Source of the DNA: CAZYTO01 sp964650405
GTDB taxonomy: Bacteria > Acidobacteriota > Thermoanaerobaculia > Gp7-AA8
Assembly: GCA_964650405.1 (NCBI GenBank)
Contig: CAZYTO010000088.1
Coordinates: 1-18,604 of the forward strand
Length of the DNA stretch: 18,604 nucleotides
Direction: 5' to 3'
Below, piece after piece: positions 5,855 through 13,298 of this stretch. Position numbers and translations under genes: made by a program. Within the stretch, counting starts at the first letter, position 1. Every line of letters starts with the position of its first letter. Below the pieces are notes generated by a model, which was not told the DNA's origin, did no database searches, and worked only from the letters and a program-made list of their open reading frames with translations.

Positions 5855-7182
5855 TAGACGCGCTCCCGGACGCGGATGTCATCCGCGCGGCCGACGCAGG
5901 TGTAGGCGAAGCCTTCCGCTCTCATCCGCGTCGGATCGTAGACATTACGCAGGTCGATGATGACCGGCTGCCGGACGAGCTTCTTCACCCGATCGAGGTT
6001 GAGGGCGCGGAACTCGTTCCATTCCGTGGCGATGACCAGCCCGTCGACGCCTTCCGCCACTTCGTAGGCGTCCTTGCAGAACTCGACTCCAGTGAAGATG
6101 GTCTTGGAGTTCGCCATGGCCTGGGGATCGTAGGCCCGGATCTTCGCTCCCTGCTGCTGCAGGCCGTTGATGAGCGGGATGGCCGGCGAGTCGCGCATGT
6201 CGTCGGTCTCGGGCTTGAAGGCCAGACCGAGGATGCCGATGCTCTTGCCGCGGACCTCGCCGTCCAGCGCCTCGACAACCTTACCGACCATTCGCTCCTT
6301 GATGTCGGCATTCACCCGAAGCACGGCTTCGATGAGCTGGAAGTTGTAGTCGTAGCGGTGGGCGATGTCGGCCAGGGCCGACGTGTCCTTGGGGAAACAC
6401 GAGCCGCCGAACCCGGGCCCGGCCTGGAGGAACTTGGGACCGATGCGGGTGTCCAGGCCGATCCCGCGGGCCACGTCCTGCACGTCGGCGCCGATGCGCT
6501 CGCAGAGGACGGCGCACTCGTTGATGAACGAGATCTTCGTGGCCAGAAAGCCGTTGGCCGCGTACTTGATCAGCTCCGAGGACTCGACGTTGGTCACGAC
6601 GAAGGGAATCTCCAGCGAGTGCAGGGGCGCGTAGATCTCCTTCATCAGGTCGATGGCTTCGGCGTCCGAGGCGCCGATGACCACGCGATCGGGCTTCATG
6701 AAATCTTCAATGGCCGAGCCCTCGCGCAGGAACTCGGGATTCGAGACGATCGACGCTCTGTGCTCTGTTCCGCTCTCCCGGATGATCTTCTCGATCAGGC
6801 GGCCGGTGCCGATGGGAACGGTCGACTTGGTGATGACCAGCTTCGGACCGTTCATGTAGCGGGCGATGGTCCGGGCCACCTCCTCGACGTAGCGGAGGTC
6901 GGCAGAACCGTCGGCCTTGGGAGGCGTGCCGACGGCGATGAAGATGGCCCTGGCGGCACCGATGGCCATGCCGAGGTCGGTGGTGAAGCGGAGACGCCCC
7001 TCGGCGACGTTGCGATTGACGATCTTGTCGAGCCCAGGCTCGTAGATGGGGATCTTTCCCTGGTTCAGTGCTTCGATCTTGGCGACGTCGACGTCGACGC
7101 AGATCACGTCGTTGCCGAAGTCGGCAAGGCCGGCGCCGGTGACGAGACCGACATAGCCGGTTCCAATGACAGCGATGTCCAC
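5854..7182 (-). CDS. UDP-glucose 6-dehydrogenase
   Basis: Oxidises UDP-glucose to UDP-glucuronate with two NAD+. The 442-aa product has the NAD-binding GTGYVGL at its N-terminus (residues 7-13), VGTPP (84-88), TKSTVPIGTG, SNPEFLREGSAIEDF (147-161), the central ELIKYAANGFLATKISFINE (203-222), and GPGFGGSCFPKDT (255-267) with catalytic Cys262. The C-terminal domain starts at LGLAFKPETDDMRDSPA. The GTG start 7182-7180 is chosen because GGAGGT lies 6 nt upstream and it begins right at the Rossmann strand; an in-frame ATG at 7206 would add eight residues across the ribosome binding site. It is first in a two-gene operon with the UDP-glucuronate decarboxylase. Confidence 0.95.
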   Translation of the reverse strand: MDIAVIGTGYVGLVTGAGLADFGNDVICVDVDVAKIEALNQGKIPIYEPGLDKIVNRNVAEGRLRFTTDLGMAIGAARAIFIAVGTPPKADGSADLRYVEEVARTIARYMNGPKLVITKSTVPIGTGRLIEKIIRESGTEHRASIVSNPEFLREGSAIEDFMKPDRVVIGASDAEAIDLMKEIYAPLHSLEIPFVVTNVESSELIKYAANGFLATKISFINECAVLCERIGADVQDVARGIGLDTRIGPKFLQAGPGFGGSCFPKDTSALADIAHRYDYNFQLIEAVLRVNADIKERMVGKVVEALDGEVRGKSIGILGLAFKPETDDMRDSPAIPLINGLQQQGAKIRAYDPQAMANSKTIFTGVEFCKDAYEVAEGVDGLVIATEWNEFRALNLDRVKKLVRQPVIIDLRNVYDPTRMRAEGFAYTCVGRADDIRVRERV

Positions 7183-7188
7183 GTGGGG

Positions 7189-7194
7189 ACCTCC
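7189..7194 (-). promoter_or_regulatory. Ribosome binding site of UDP-glucose dehydrogenase
   Basis: GGAGGT on the minus strand, 6 nt before GTG 7182. It selects the GTG over the upstream ATG 7206. Confidence 0.75.
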
Positions 7195-7207
7195 GGGGTA
7201 AGGCATT

Positions 7208-7230
7208 CGCCGGGCCGAAACGCCCCGGCG
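7208..7230. other. Hairpin in the leader of the UDP-sugar operon
   Basis: A 7-bp GC stem pairs 7208-7214 with 7224-7230 around a 9-nt loop, just upstream of the dehydrogenase ribosome binding site. No U tract follows. It may be incidental in GC-rich DNA. Confidence 0.35.
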
Positions 7231-7266
7231 CGCGGCGAATGCTAACAGAAAGGGATCCTGGCCCCT

Positions 7267-7294
7267 TCAAGGGCGAAGGATCAAGGGCGAAGGT
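7267..7294. repeat. Tandem 14-nt repeat containing AAGGGCGAAGG
   Basis: Two adjacent copies of TCAAGGGCGAAGG plus one variable base (7267-7280 and 7281-7294) lie between mlaD and the UDP-sugar operon. The core AAGGGCGAAGG recurs in the 10.5-10.7 kb spacer. Confidence 0.7.
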
Positions 7295-7366
7295 CCTGTT
7301 ACCCATCCGCCCGGCACCGCCTAGCTCGATCGAATCCGTCTTCCACGTTTCGGATCAGGATTGCCG

Positions 7367-8821
7367 TCAATAGGGTGGATTCGTCGTCGTGGTCGCTGGC
7401 GGTGCCGTCGTCGTCGTGGTCGCAGGCGGTGCCGTCGTCGTCCTGGTCGCAGGCGGTGCCGTCGTCGTCGAAGGCGGCGGCGCCGTTGTCGAAGGCGCGT
7501 TTGTGCCGGTTGGGTTTGTCGCCGGCCCGTTCGCTGCTGTTCCACTCGCCGCCGCGACGGCCGTGGTCGTCGCCGCAGGGGACGGCACCGGGGTCACCTC
7601 CGGCGGCGGAGCGGCCTCGCTCTTCGGAGACGTGGACGGGGCGGGCGGCGGCTGCTGCGTGTTGGGAGCCGGTTGCTCGGTCTGGTAGCGCTGCTCGATT
7701 CCCTTCTGCTGGCGATTGCGGATGAGCCAGCGCAGGAGCTTCGATTCGTTGATGCCGATGAGGATGTCGTTGATCGACTCGTAGATGGCCGGATCGTTGA
7801 TCACCTTGCCGGCCGTACCGTTGCCGGCGTTGATCTTGGCGACGGTGTCGTTGAGCTGGTGCACGAGACCGGTGAACTCGGCCAGGGCCTGGTCGCCGTA
7901 GGCCTTGTCGTTCATGAGGCGCGGCACGAGTCCCTGGCCGTTCTTGAAGCTGGCGCTGATGGCGGCCAGGTTGGCCGTGGTGGTGTTGAGGTTGTCGATG
8001 AGCGTGAGAACCTTCTGCTTCCCGGACGGGTCGTTCAGCAGCGCGGGAATCGCGCCGTTGCCGCTTTTGAAGCTCGCCTGTACGTCGGCAATGAGCGCCT
8101 GCAGGTTGCCCGCGGTCTGCTGCAGTGAGCCGGCGAGCTGCTCGCCGTAGGCGTCGTCGTAAACCAGCTTGCCGACCAGGCCCTTGCCGCTCTCGATGTG
8201 CTCGAGGGCCGCGTTGACCTTGTTGAGCGTGGTGAGAATGGTCTCCGTCAGATGCTGCTTCGTCTCGGGGGCGCTGGTCAGCTCTCCGATGATGCCCTCG
8301 CCGCGGTCGACGCGGGCCAGGACGTTCTTCAACGAATACGAGATCTGCACCAGGTTGTCGACGAGGTCCTCGCCGGAGGAGATGAGCTGGTCGACATTCG
8401 TCTGGCGGGCGGCGGGGATCAGGGCATCCGGCTCCAGCTCGTCGAAGCGCGGACTGCCGGGGGAGATATCCACATAGCTGTCGCCGGCCAGGAGGCCGAG
8501 CTTCTTGAGGCGGGCGCGCGAATCGGTGCGGATGCGCCCGGCGTACTTGCGGTCGATCATGAGCATGATGTCGACGTCCTTGGCCTTGGGGTCGAAGGGC
8601 AGGTTGATGTCCTTGACCACGCCCACGGTGACGCCGCTGATCTTGACGGGATTGCCTTCGGCCAGGCCGGAGACGCTGTCCAGCCGCACGCGGTACTCGT
8701 TCTTGCGGGAGAAGATCTTCTGCTCGCTGCCGATGGCGAAGAGGAAGATCATCAGCACGACGAGCGCGCCGGCCACCAGCACGCCGACGCGAAGGGTTCG
8801 TTCCTGGTTCGATTTGGCCAT
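7367..8821 (-). CDS. mlaD: MCE-domain (MlaD-like) lipid transport protein with repeats and a Thr/Pro-rich tail
   Basis: A 484-aa inner-membrane-anchored substrate-binding component of an Mla-type phospholipid transporter. Layout: short cytoplasmic N-terminus, one membrane helix (about residues 11-30), an MCE domain (about 40-120: VRLDSVSGLAEGNPVKISGVTVG through GLLAGDSYVDI), then five repeats of about 40 residues marked by RGEGIIG (173), SGKGLVG (211), SGNGAIP (253), NGQGLVP (294) and AGNGTAG (332), mostly followed by a L--D pattern and a long helix. From about residue 383 the tail is low complexity (Pro/Thr/Ala, with repeated TTTAPPAT). E. coli MlaD is about 180 aa, so the C-terminal half is an elaboration, resembling longer MCE proteins that form helical barrels. 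The start ATG 8821 lies 14 nt after mlaF; an upstream extension of the frame overlaps mlaF. It is last in mlaE-mlaF-mlaD. Confidence 0.9.
   Translation of the reverse strand: MAKSNQERTLRVGVLVAGALVVLMIFLFAIGSEQKIFSRKNEYRVRLDSVSGLAEGNPVKISGVTVGVVKDINLPFDPKAKDVDIMLMIDRKYAGRIRTDSRARLKKLGLLAGDSYVDISPGSPRFDELEPDALIPAARQTNVDQLISSGEDLVDNLVQISYSLKNVLARVDRGEGIIGELTSAPETKQHLTETILTTLNKVNAALEHIESGKGLVGKLVYDDAYGEQLAGSLQQTAGNLQALIADVQASFKSGNGAIPALLNDPSGKQKVLTLIDNLNTTTANLAAISASFKNGQGLVPRLMNDKAYGDQALAEFTGLVHQLNDTVAKINAGNGTAGKVINDPAIYESINDILIGINESKLLRWLIRNRQQKGIEQRYQTEQPAPNTQQPPPAPSTSPKSEAAPPPEVTPVPSPAATTTAVAAASGTAANGPATNPTGTNAPSTTAPPPSTTTAPPATRTTTAPPATTTTTAPPATTTTNPPY
7374..7481. repeat. 27-bp tandem repeat in the mlaD 3' end
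   Basis: Four units of 27 bp (7374-7400, 7401-7427, 7428-7454, 7455-7481). The two central ones differ at a single base; the outer ones are degenerate. The unit contains runs of GTC/GTCGTC and encodes nine residues of the Thr/Pro/Ala tail, keeping frame. Confidence 0.85.
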
Positions 8822-8835
8822 GGTCTCTTTCGATC

Positions 8836-9663
8836 CTATCGGGTCGGTTGCGCCGCCGAAACGGCCGAGGAGCGGAGGAACTCGCGCAGCACCGGATGGT
8901 CGCTGTCGCGCGCCTCTTCCATCGTACCGATCCACTCGAAAACGCCCTGGTTCAGGAACGCGATCCGGTCGCCGACGGAAAACGCCGACTGGATGTCGTG
9001 GGTCACGACGACCGAGGTCACGTTCAGTTTGGATTGCAGGTCGATGATGAGGTCGTTGATCCTGGCCGCGGTGATCGGGTCGAGACCGGTGGTCGGCTCA
9101 TCGTAGAGGATCATCTTCGGATCGAGGACGATGGACCGGGCCAGGCCGACGCGCTTGCGCATGCCGCCGGAGAGGTCGACCGGCATGAGATGGCCGGTGT
9201 TCGGCAGATTCACGAGCTCGAGCCGCTCATGGACAGCGCGGGTGATCTCCTCGTCGCTCATCTCCGTGTGCTCGCGGAGGGGAAAGGCGATGTTCTCGAA
9301 GACGGTCATGGAATCGAACAGCGCGCCGCTCTGGAAGAGCATGCCGAACTTCTTCCGGACCCGGTACAGCTCTTCCTCGTCGAGATCGGTGATGTCTTCG
9401 TCCTCGATGATCACCCGCCCGCTGTCGGGAGCCTCCAGGCCGAGCATGTGCCGCAGAGTGACGCTCTTGCCGGTGCCTGAGCCGCCGAGGATCACCACCA
9501 CCTCGCCGCGATACACCTTGAGGCTCGCGCCGCGCAGCACCTCTTTCGTGCCGTAGGCCTTGTAGACGTCGCAGAACTCGACGAACGGCTCGCGCATCTG
9601 GCGCCGCCGGTCGGTCGCGCCTCGGTCTTCGCCGCGACGGTCGGTGGTCGAAAGTTCAGTCAT
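8836..9663 (-). CDS. mlaF: ABC transporter ATPase, MlaF type
   Basis: A 275-aa ATPase that powers the MlaE permease at the inner membrane. It has Walker A GGSGTGKS (residues 60-67), the Q-loop FQSGALFDSMTVFEN (110-124), which is characteristic of MlaF/Ttg2A, the signature LSGGM (164-168), Walker B ILYDEPTTGLDP (185-196) and the H-loop VTHD (220-223). The start ATG 9663-9661 overlaps the mlaE stop by one base (TGATG). It gives a 22-residue charged extension (DRRGEDRGATDRRRQ) before the usual beginning near M23; M23 is a possible alternative start, but the coupling favours the longer form. Confidence 0.95.
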   Translation of the reverse strand: MTELSTTDRRGEDRGATDRRRQMREPFVEFCDVYKAYGTKEVLRGASLKVYRGEVVVILGGSGTGKSVTLRHMLGLEAPDSGRVIIEDEDITDLDEEELYRVRKKFGMLFQSGALFDSMTVFENIAFPLREHTEMSDEEITRAVHERLELVNLPNTGHLMPVDLSGGMRKRVGLARSIVLDPKMILYDEPTTGLDPITAARINDLIIDLQSKLNVTSVVVTHDIQSAFSVGDRIAFLNQGVFEWIGTMEEARDSDHPVLREFLRSSAVSAAQPTR

Positions 9664-10496
9664 CAGAACATGAGCAGGAAGAGCTTAGTGAGAAAAAAGT
9701 CCATGATCAAAACGGTGATGGAAGCCGTGACCACGGTCGCGGTGGTGGAACGCCCCACGCCGTCCGCCCCTCCGGAGGTCTTCAGGCCGTTGTAGCAGGC
9801 GATGAGACCGATGGCGAAGCCGAAGAAGATGGTCTTGCCGATGCCGGAGGCGAGGTCGTTGTACTTGACGGTCTCGATGACGCTGCGCGTGTAGAAATTC
9901 GCCGTGAGGTGGAGACTGCCCACGGCGATGATCAGTCCGCCCAGGATGCCGACGAAACAGGCGATCGACGTGAGCAGCGGCAGCATGATGGTGCAGGCCA
10001 GCACCTTCGGCACGACCAGCTTGCGCACTGGATTCGTGGCCAGGGCCCGGAGGGCGTCGATCTGTTCGGTGACTTTCATCGTGCCGATCTCGGCGGTGAT
10101 GCCCGCCCCCACACGCCCGCCCACCATGAGCGACATCAGCACGGGAGCCAGCTCGCGTACGAGCGACAACGACACGATCTTCCCGATGAACAGCGCCCCC
10201 CCGAAGTCGGAGAGCGAATACGCCGACTGCAGGGCCAGCACCATGCCGATGAAGAGCGAGGTGATGGCCACGATGGACATCGAGCGGACGCCGATCTGGT
10301 CGAACTGCGTCATGACGATGTCGCGGTCGATCGGCCCGCGGATGGCCTGTTGCACGGTCTGGACCGCCAGGTCCGTCAGGCCGCCGATGTAAAAGAACAC
10401 TCCCTCCAGGCGGTTGAACACCCGCTGCACCAGGCCGGGAGGGCGCAGCTCCGCCGGGGACACGGCGGCGGGAGGGGTGGTGGTGACGCTCGTCAT
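9663..10496 (-). CDS. mlaE: ABC transporter permease, MlaE type
   Basis: Inner-membrane permease of a phospholipid transport system, 277 aa, slightly longer than the ~260 of E. coli MlaE because of a Pro-rich N-terminus. It shows an amphipathic region followed by about five membrane segments, and the MlaE landmarks FIGMVLALQ, LVRELAPVLMSLMVGGRVGAGITAEIGTM, EQIDALRALATNPVRKLVVPK and a later G-FF-GF-IG segment before SGGADGVGRSTT-AVV. It is the first gene of mlaE-mlaF-mlaD. MlaB and MlaC are not present in the window. ATG 10496 has no strong Shine-Dalgarno. Confidence 0.95.
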   Translation of the reverse strand: MTSVTTTPPAAVSPAELRPPGLVQRVFNRLEGVFFYIGGLTDLAVQTVQQAIRGPIDRDIVMTQFDQIGVRSMSIVAITSLFIGMVLALQSAYSLSDFGGALFIGKIVSLSLVRELAPVLMSLMVGGRVGAGITAEIGTMKVTEQIDALRALATNPVRKLVVPKVLACTIMLPLLTSIACFVGILGGLIIAVGSLHLTANFYTRSVIETVKYNDLASGIGKTIFFGFAIGLIACYNGLKTSGGADGVGRSTTATVVTASITVLIMDFFLTKLFLLMF

Positions 10497-10570
10497 CAGT
10501 GTGTAAGTCTAAACCGCAGACGCGTAAGCGGCATTCATGCCGAGGCCGGCATCAAGGAGGAAGGAGGCAG

Positions 10571-10704
10571 GCAAGGGCGAGGGCGGCATGAAGGGCGAAG
10601 GGGCCAGCGGCAGCTCGGTCGCTGACGGCTGGTCGAGGTGGCAGCGAAGAATCCACGAACGAAAGAGCCGGCAAGGTGCCGCCTTCGCCCTTCGCCCTTC
10701 GCCC
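10571..10704. repeat. GGGCGAA heptamer array and inverted copy between the PBP gene and mlaE
   Basis: Three perfect TTCGCCC heptamers run 10684-10704 directly beyond the PBP stop. Their complement GGGCGAA recurs at 10574-10606 with interruptions. A 13-bp perfect inverted repeat pairs 10590-10602 with 10688-10700 across an 85-nt loop. The 215-nt spacer 10497-10711 otherwise shows no gene or clear terminator. Confidence 0.75.
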
Positions 10705-10711
10705 TTTCCGA

Positions 10712-13228
10712 CTACTGCCCGCCGAAGATGGCCCGCAGCAGCCTGCGGATCCCGCGCTCGCGCTTGGGTTGCTGTTGCCCTTGCGGTTGCTGCGGCTGGA
10801 TCTGCGGCTGCCCCGGCTGCTGTCCCGGCTCCTGCCCCACCTGCTGCCCCTGTGCCTGCTGCTGCGGCGAGCCCTCGGTGGCGTCCTCCGGCCGGCGGGC
10901 GTTGAAGGCATGCTGGAGCGCGCGGAAAAGCGGGCTCGTCTCGCCGCTGCCGGCATGCAGCGGGCAGACCTGAGTCGGCTCGGTGCCGGCCACGAAGATC
11001 TCGCTCTTCGACTGCGGGCAGTACGGAGTGGCCAGCATCCCCGACTCGGGGTCGACCTGCCGCTCGATCACGTCCTCGGGACGCTTCCAGTCGACGTCGG
11101 GCACCATGCCGTCGACGCGGTTCATGTGAGCCGTCCAGATGGGGACGCAGGCGTCGCCTCCGGCCAGGCGGACGGAGTGGCCGTCGTCGAAGCCGATCCA
11201 GACGAGGGTGAGGATGCGCGGGGAGTAGCCGATGAACCAGGCGTCGCGATAGTTCGAGGTGGTGCCGGTCTTGCCGGAGAAGGCACGCTGAAAGCCGAGC
11301 TGGCGGGCCTTGCCGGCCGTGCCGTAGTTGAACACGTCCTTCAGCACGTCGTTCATCACGTAGCAGACGCTGGCCGGCGCCACGCGCTTCATCTTCACTT
11401 CGCGGGACTCGAGCAGCGTACCATCACGCTTGGAGACGGCCAGGATCGAGATCGGCTCCGCCTTCACGCCGAGGTTGGCGAAGGCGGAGTAGGCGTAGGC
11501 GATCTCCAGCGGGGTCACTTCGAACGAGCCCAGCGAGACCGACGGATACGGCTCCAGCTTCGACTCGATGCCGATGCTGGCGGCGGTCTTGATGACGTTC
11601 GGTACGCCGGCGTCGATGGCCGCGCGCACGGCGGGAATGTTGTAGGAGTGGGCCAGCGCGTCGCGCACCGTCACCCGGCCGTGGAAGCGCTGGTCATAGT
11701 TCTGGGGCTCCCAGACGTTTGAGCCGGTGCGGACGGTGATCGGGGCGTCGTCGAGCACCGTGGCGGCGGTGAAGGCCTGCTGACCGCGCTCGGGGTCCAT
11801 GGCCGTGATGTAGACGAAGGGCTTGAAGAGCGAGCCGGGCTGGCGGCGGGCCTGGATGGCGCGGTTGAACTGGGTCTTCGAGTAGTTGCGGCCGCCGACG
11901 AGCGTCTTCACGTATCCTGTGCCCGGCTGGATGGTCAGCATGACCCCTTCCAGCGGTGTCTGCGACTTCCTCAGGTACGAGTAGCGCTTGTTGAGCGAGT
12001 CGATGCCGCTGTCCAACGCCTCCTCGGCCGAGCGCTGCATGATCGTGTCGAGGGTGGTGAAGATCCGCAGCCCTTCGGTCTTGAGCTGCGTTTCCGGGTA
12101 GGTCTCGCGCAACTGCTTGAGCACGAGGTCGACGAAGAACGGCGCGCTCCGCGAGCCGCGGGGAAAGCGCGGCTTCGTGAGCGGAGTGGCGATCGCCGCG
12201 GTGTACTGGTCCTTGGTGATCATGCCCTGATCAAGCATCTCCGAGAGAACGACATCACGGCGAGGCTGGGCACGCTCGGGGTATTTCAACGGGTTATCGA
12301 CGTTCGGCGAGTGGATGATCCCGGCAAGCGTGGCTGCCTCCGGCAGGGTGAGGTAGGTAACGTGCTTGCCGAAGTAAACCTGCGAGGCCTGCTCGACGCC
12401 GATGATCTGCACCGGCCCGTTCTGTCCGAGGTAGATCTCGTTGACGTAGGCTTCGAGGATCTCCTGCTTCTGGTACCGCAACTCGAGCAGAATCGCCCTG
12501 ATGATCTCGGTGACTTTGCGGCCCCAGGTGCGCTCGGGATTGCGGTAGAGGTTCTTGACCAGTTGCTGGGTGAGCGTGGAGCCGCCGTGGGTGATGTTGC
12601 GCTGCCTGATGTCGGTTCGCAGGGCGCCGGCCATGCCGCGGATGGAGACGCCCTTGTGCCCGTAAAAGCCCTTGTCTTCGATGGCGATGATGGCGTCGGT
12701 GACCGTCTTCGGCACGGCGTCGAGCGCCACCGGGAGGCGATCCTCCATCTCGTTGTTGTAAATGGAAGTGATGAGCTCCGGTTCGATGCGAATGCCGCGA
12801 AGCGTCACTCCGTCGTCGAGGCGCTTGACCTCGCGCACGACATTGCCGTTCATCGCGATGACCACCGGCAGTGCGCGGAACTCGACGTCGGGGTACTCGA
12901 AGTTCTGCAGGTAGATCTCTAGATTGCCGTCGACGTAGCGATAGTCGCCCGGGTTGGCCACTTTCTCCTTCACCGCGTGATAGCCGACGTGGTTGAGCTT
13001 CGGCTCCAGCAGCGCGGGCGTCAGCGACATGCCCGGAACGATCGGTGTGGCGTCGGAGTAGATCCGGCTCGGCAGGTCCCACCGCCGGCTGGAATCGAAT
13101 TTCTTCGTGACACCGACGTAGGTGTAACCGATGAAACCGATGAAGACGACGAACACGACCATGACTGTGAAGGCCAGTCCGGCGGAGTGACGCCAGAGGA
13201 AGTCTTTGATCCGGGAGCGCTTGGGCAT
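10712..13228 (-). CDS. Bifunctional class A penicillin-binding protein, PBP1b-like
   Basis: An 838-aa peptidoglycan glycosyltransferase and transpeptidase in the inner membrane. A short cytoplasmic basic start and one membrane helix (about 17-40) are followed by a UB2H-like region (about 48-145, beginning WDLPSRIYSDATPI), which is typical of PBP1b. The GT51 domain (about 165-340) has IEDKGFYGHKGV with catalytic Glu184, HGGSTLTQQLVKNLYRN (214-230) and EAYVNEIYLGQ (259-269). The transpeptidase domain (about 425-700) has Ser466 in PGSLFKP, SYN (528-530) and KTG (653-655). A C-terminal stretch with CP--S--E-F--GTEP--VCPLH is followed by a Gln/Pro-rich tail (about 787-820) ending in a basic PKRERGIRRLLR. 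The start ATG 13228 begins the cytoplasmic basic segment; no Shine-Dalgarno is evident. It lies 70 nt after the sensor kinase gene. Confidence 0.93.
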   Translation of the reverse strand: MPKRSRIKDFLWRHSAGLAFTVMVVFVVFIGFIGYTYVGVTKKFDSSRRWDLPSRIYSDATPIVPGMSLTPALLEPKLNHVGYHAVKEKVANPGDYRYVDGNLEIYLQNFEYPDVEFRALPVVIAMNGNVVREVKRLDDGVTLRGIRIEPELITSIYNNEMEDRLPVALDAVPKTVTDAIIAIEDKGFYGHKGVSIRGMAGALRTDIRQRNITHGGSTLTQQLVKNLYRNPERTWGRKVTEIIRAILLELRYQKQEILEAYVNEIYLGQNGPVQIIGVEQASQVYFGKHVTYLTLPEAATLAGIIHSPNVDNPLKYPERAQPRRDVVLSEMLDQGMITKDQYTAAIATPLTKPRFPRGSRSAPFFVDLVLKQLRETYPETQLKTEGLRIFTTLDTIMQRSAEEALDSGIDSLNKRYSYLRKSQTPLEGVMLTIQPGTGYVKTLVGGRNYSKTQFNRAIQARRQPGSLFKPFVYITAMDPERGQQAFTAATVLDDAPITVRTGSNVWEPQNYDQRFHGRVTVRDALAHSYNIPAVRAAIDAGVPNVIKTAASIGIESKLEPYPSVSLGSFEVTPLEIAYAYSAFANLGVKAEPISILAVSKRDGTLLESREVKMKRVAPASVCYVMNDVLKDVFNYGTAGKARQLGFQRAFSGKTGTTSNYRDAWFIGYSPRILTLVWIGFDDGHSVRLAGGDACVPIWTAHMNRVDGMVPDVDWKRPEDVIERQVDPESGMLATPYCPQSKSEIFVAGTEPTQVCPLHAGSGETSPLFRALQHAFNARRPEDATEGSPQQQAQGQQVGQEPGQQPGQPQIQPQQPQGQQQPKRERGIRRLLRAIFGGQ

Positions 13229-13254
13229 CGCTTGCAGAGTACCAACAAACGATG

Positions 13255-13273
13255 GCGGGAAATGTCATCCCGC
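13255..13273. other. Short hairpin between the sensor kinase and PBP genes
   Basis: A 6-bp stem GCGGGA/TCCCGC (13255-13260 with 13268-13273) encloses a 7-nt loop. It sits 27 nt before the PBP start on the minus strand without a following U tract. It is weak evidence for a terminator. Confidence 0.35.
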
Positions 13274-13298
13274 GCACAGCTCCCGGCGATTTCGGCGG

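Noticed and set aside
7374..7481. CRISPR-like array
   Set aside because: The units are directly adjacent with no spacers of unique sequence, and they keep the mlaD frame.
7361..7688. Val/Gly-rich and Arg-rich plus-strand frames over the mlaD tail, resembling a repeat protein
   Set aside because: They are the complement of the 27-bp repeat in mlaD; the mlaD frame continues from a genuine MCE domain and is the coding one.
10497..10711. Small gene in the PBP-mlaE spacer
   Set aside because: Frames crossing it are Arg/Ala-rich continuations of antisense frames or repeats, with no ribosome binding site or domain.
10676..11722. 348-codon plus-strand frame opposite the PBP gene
   Set aside because: It is antisense to the PBP C-terminus, with Leu/Arg/His-rich low-complexity sequence and no recognisable domain.
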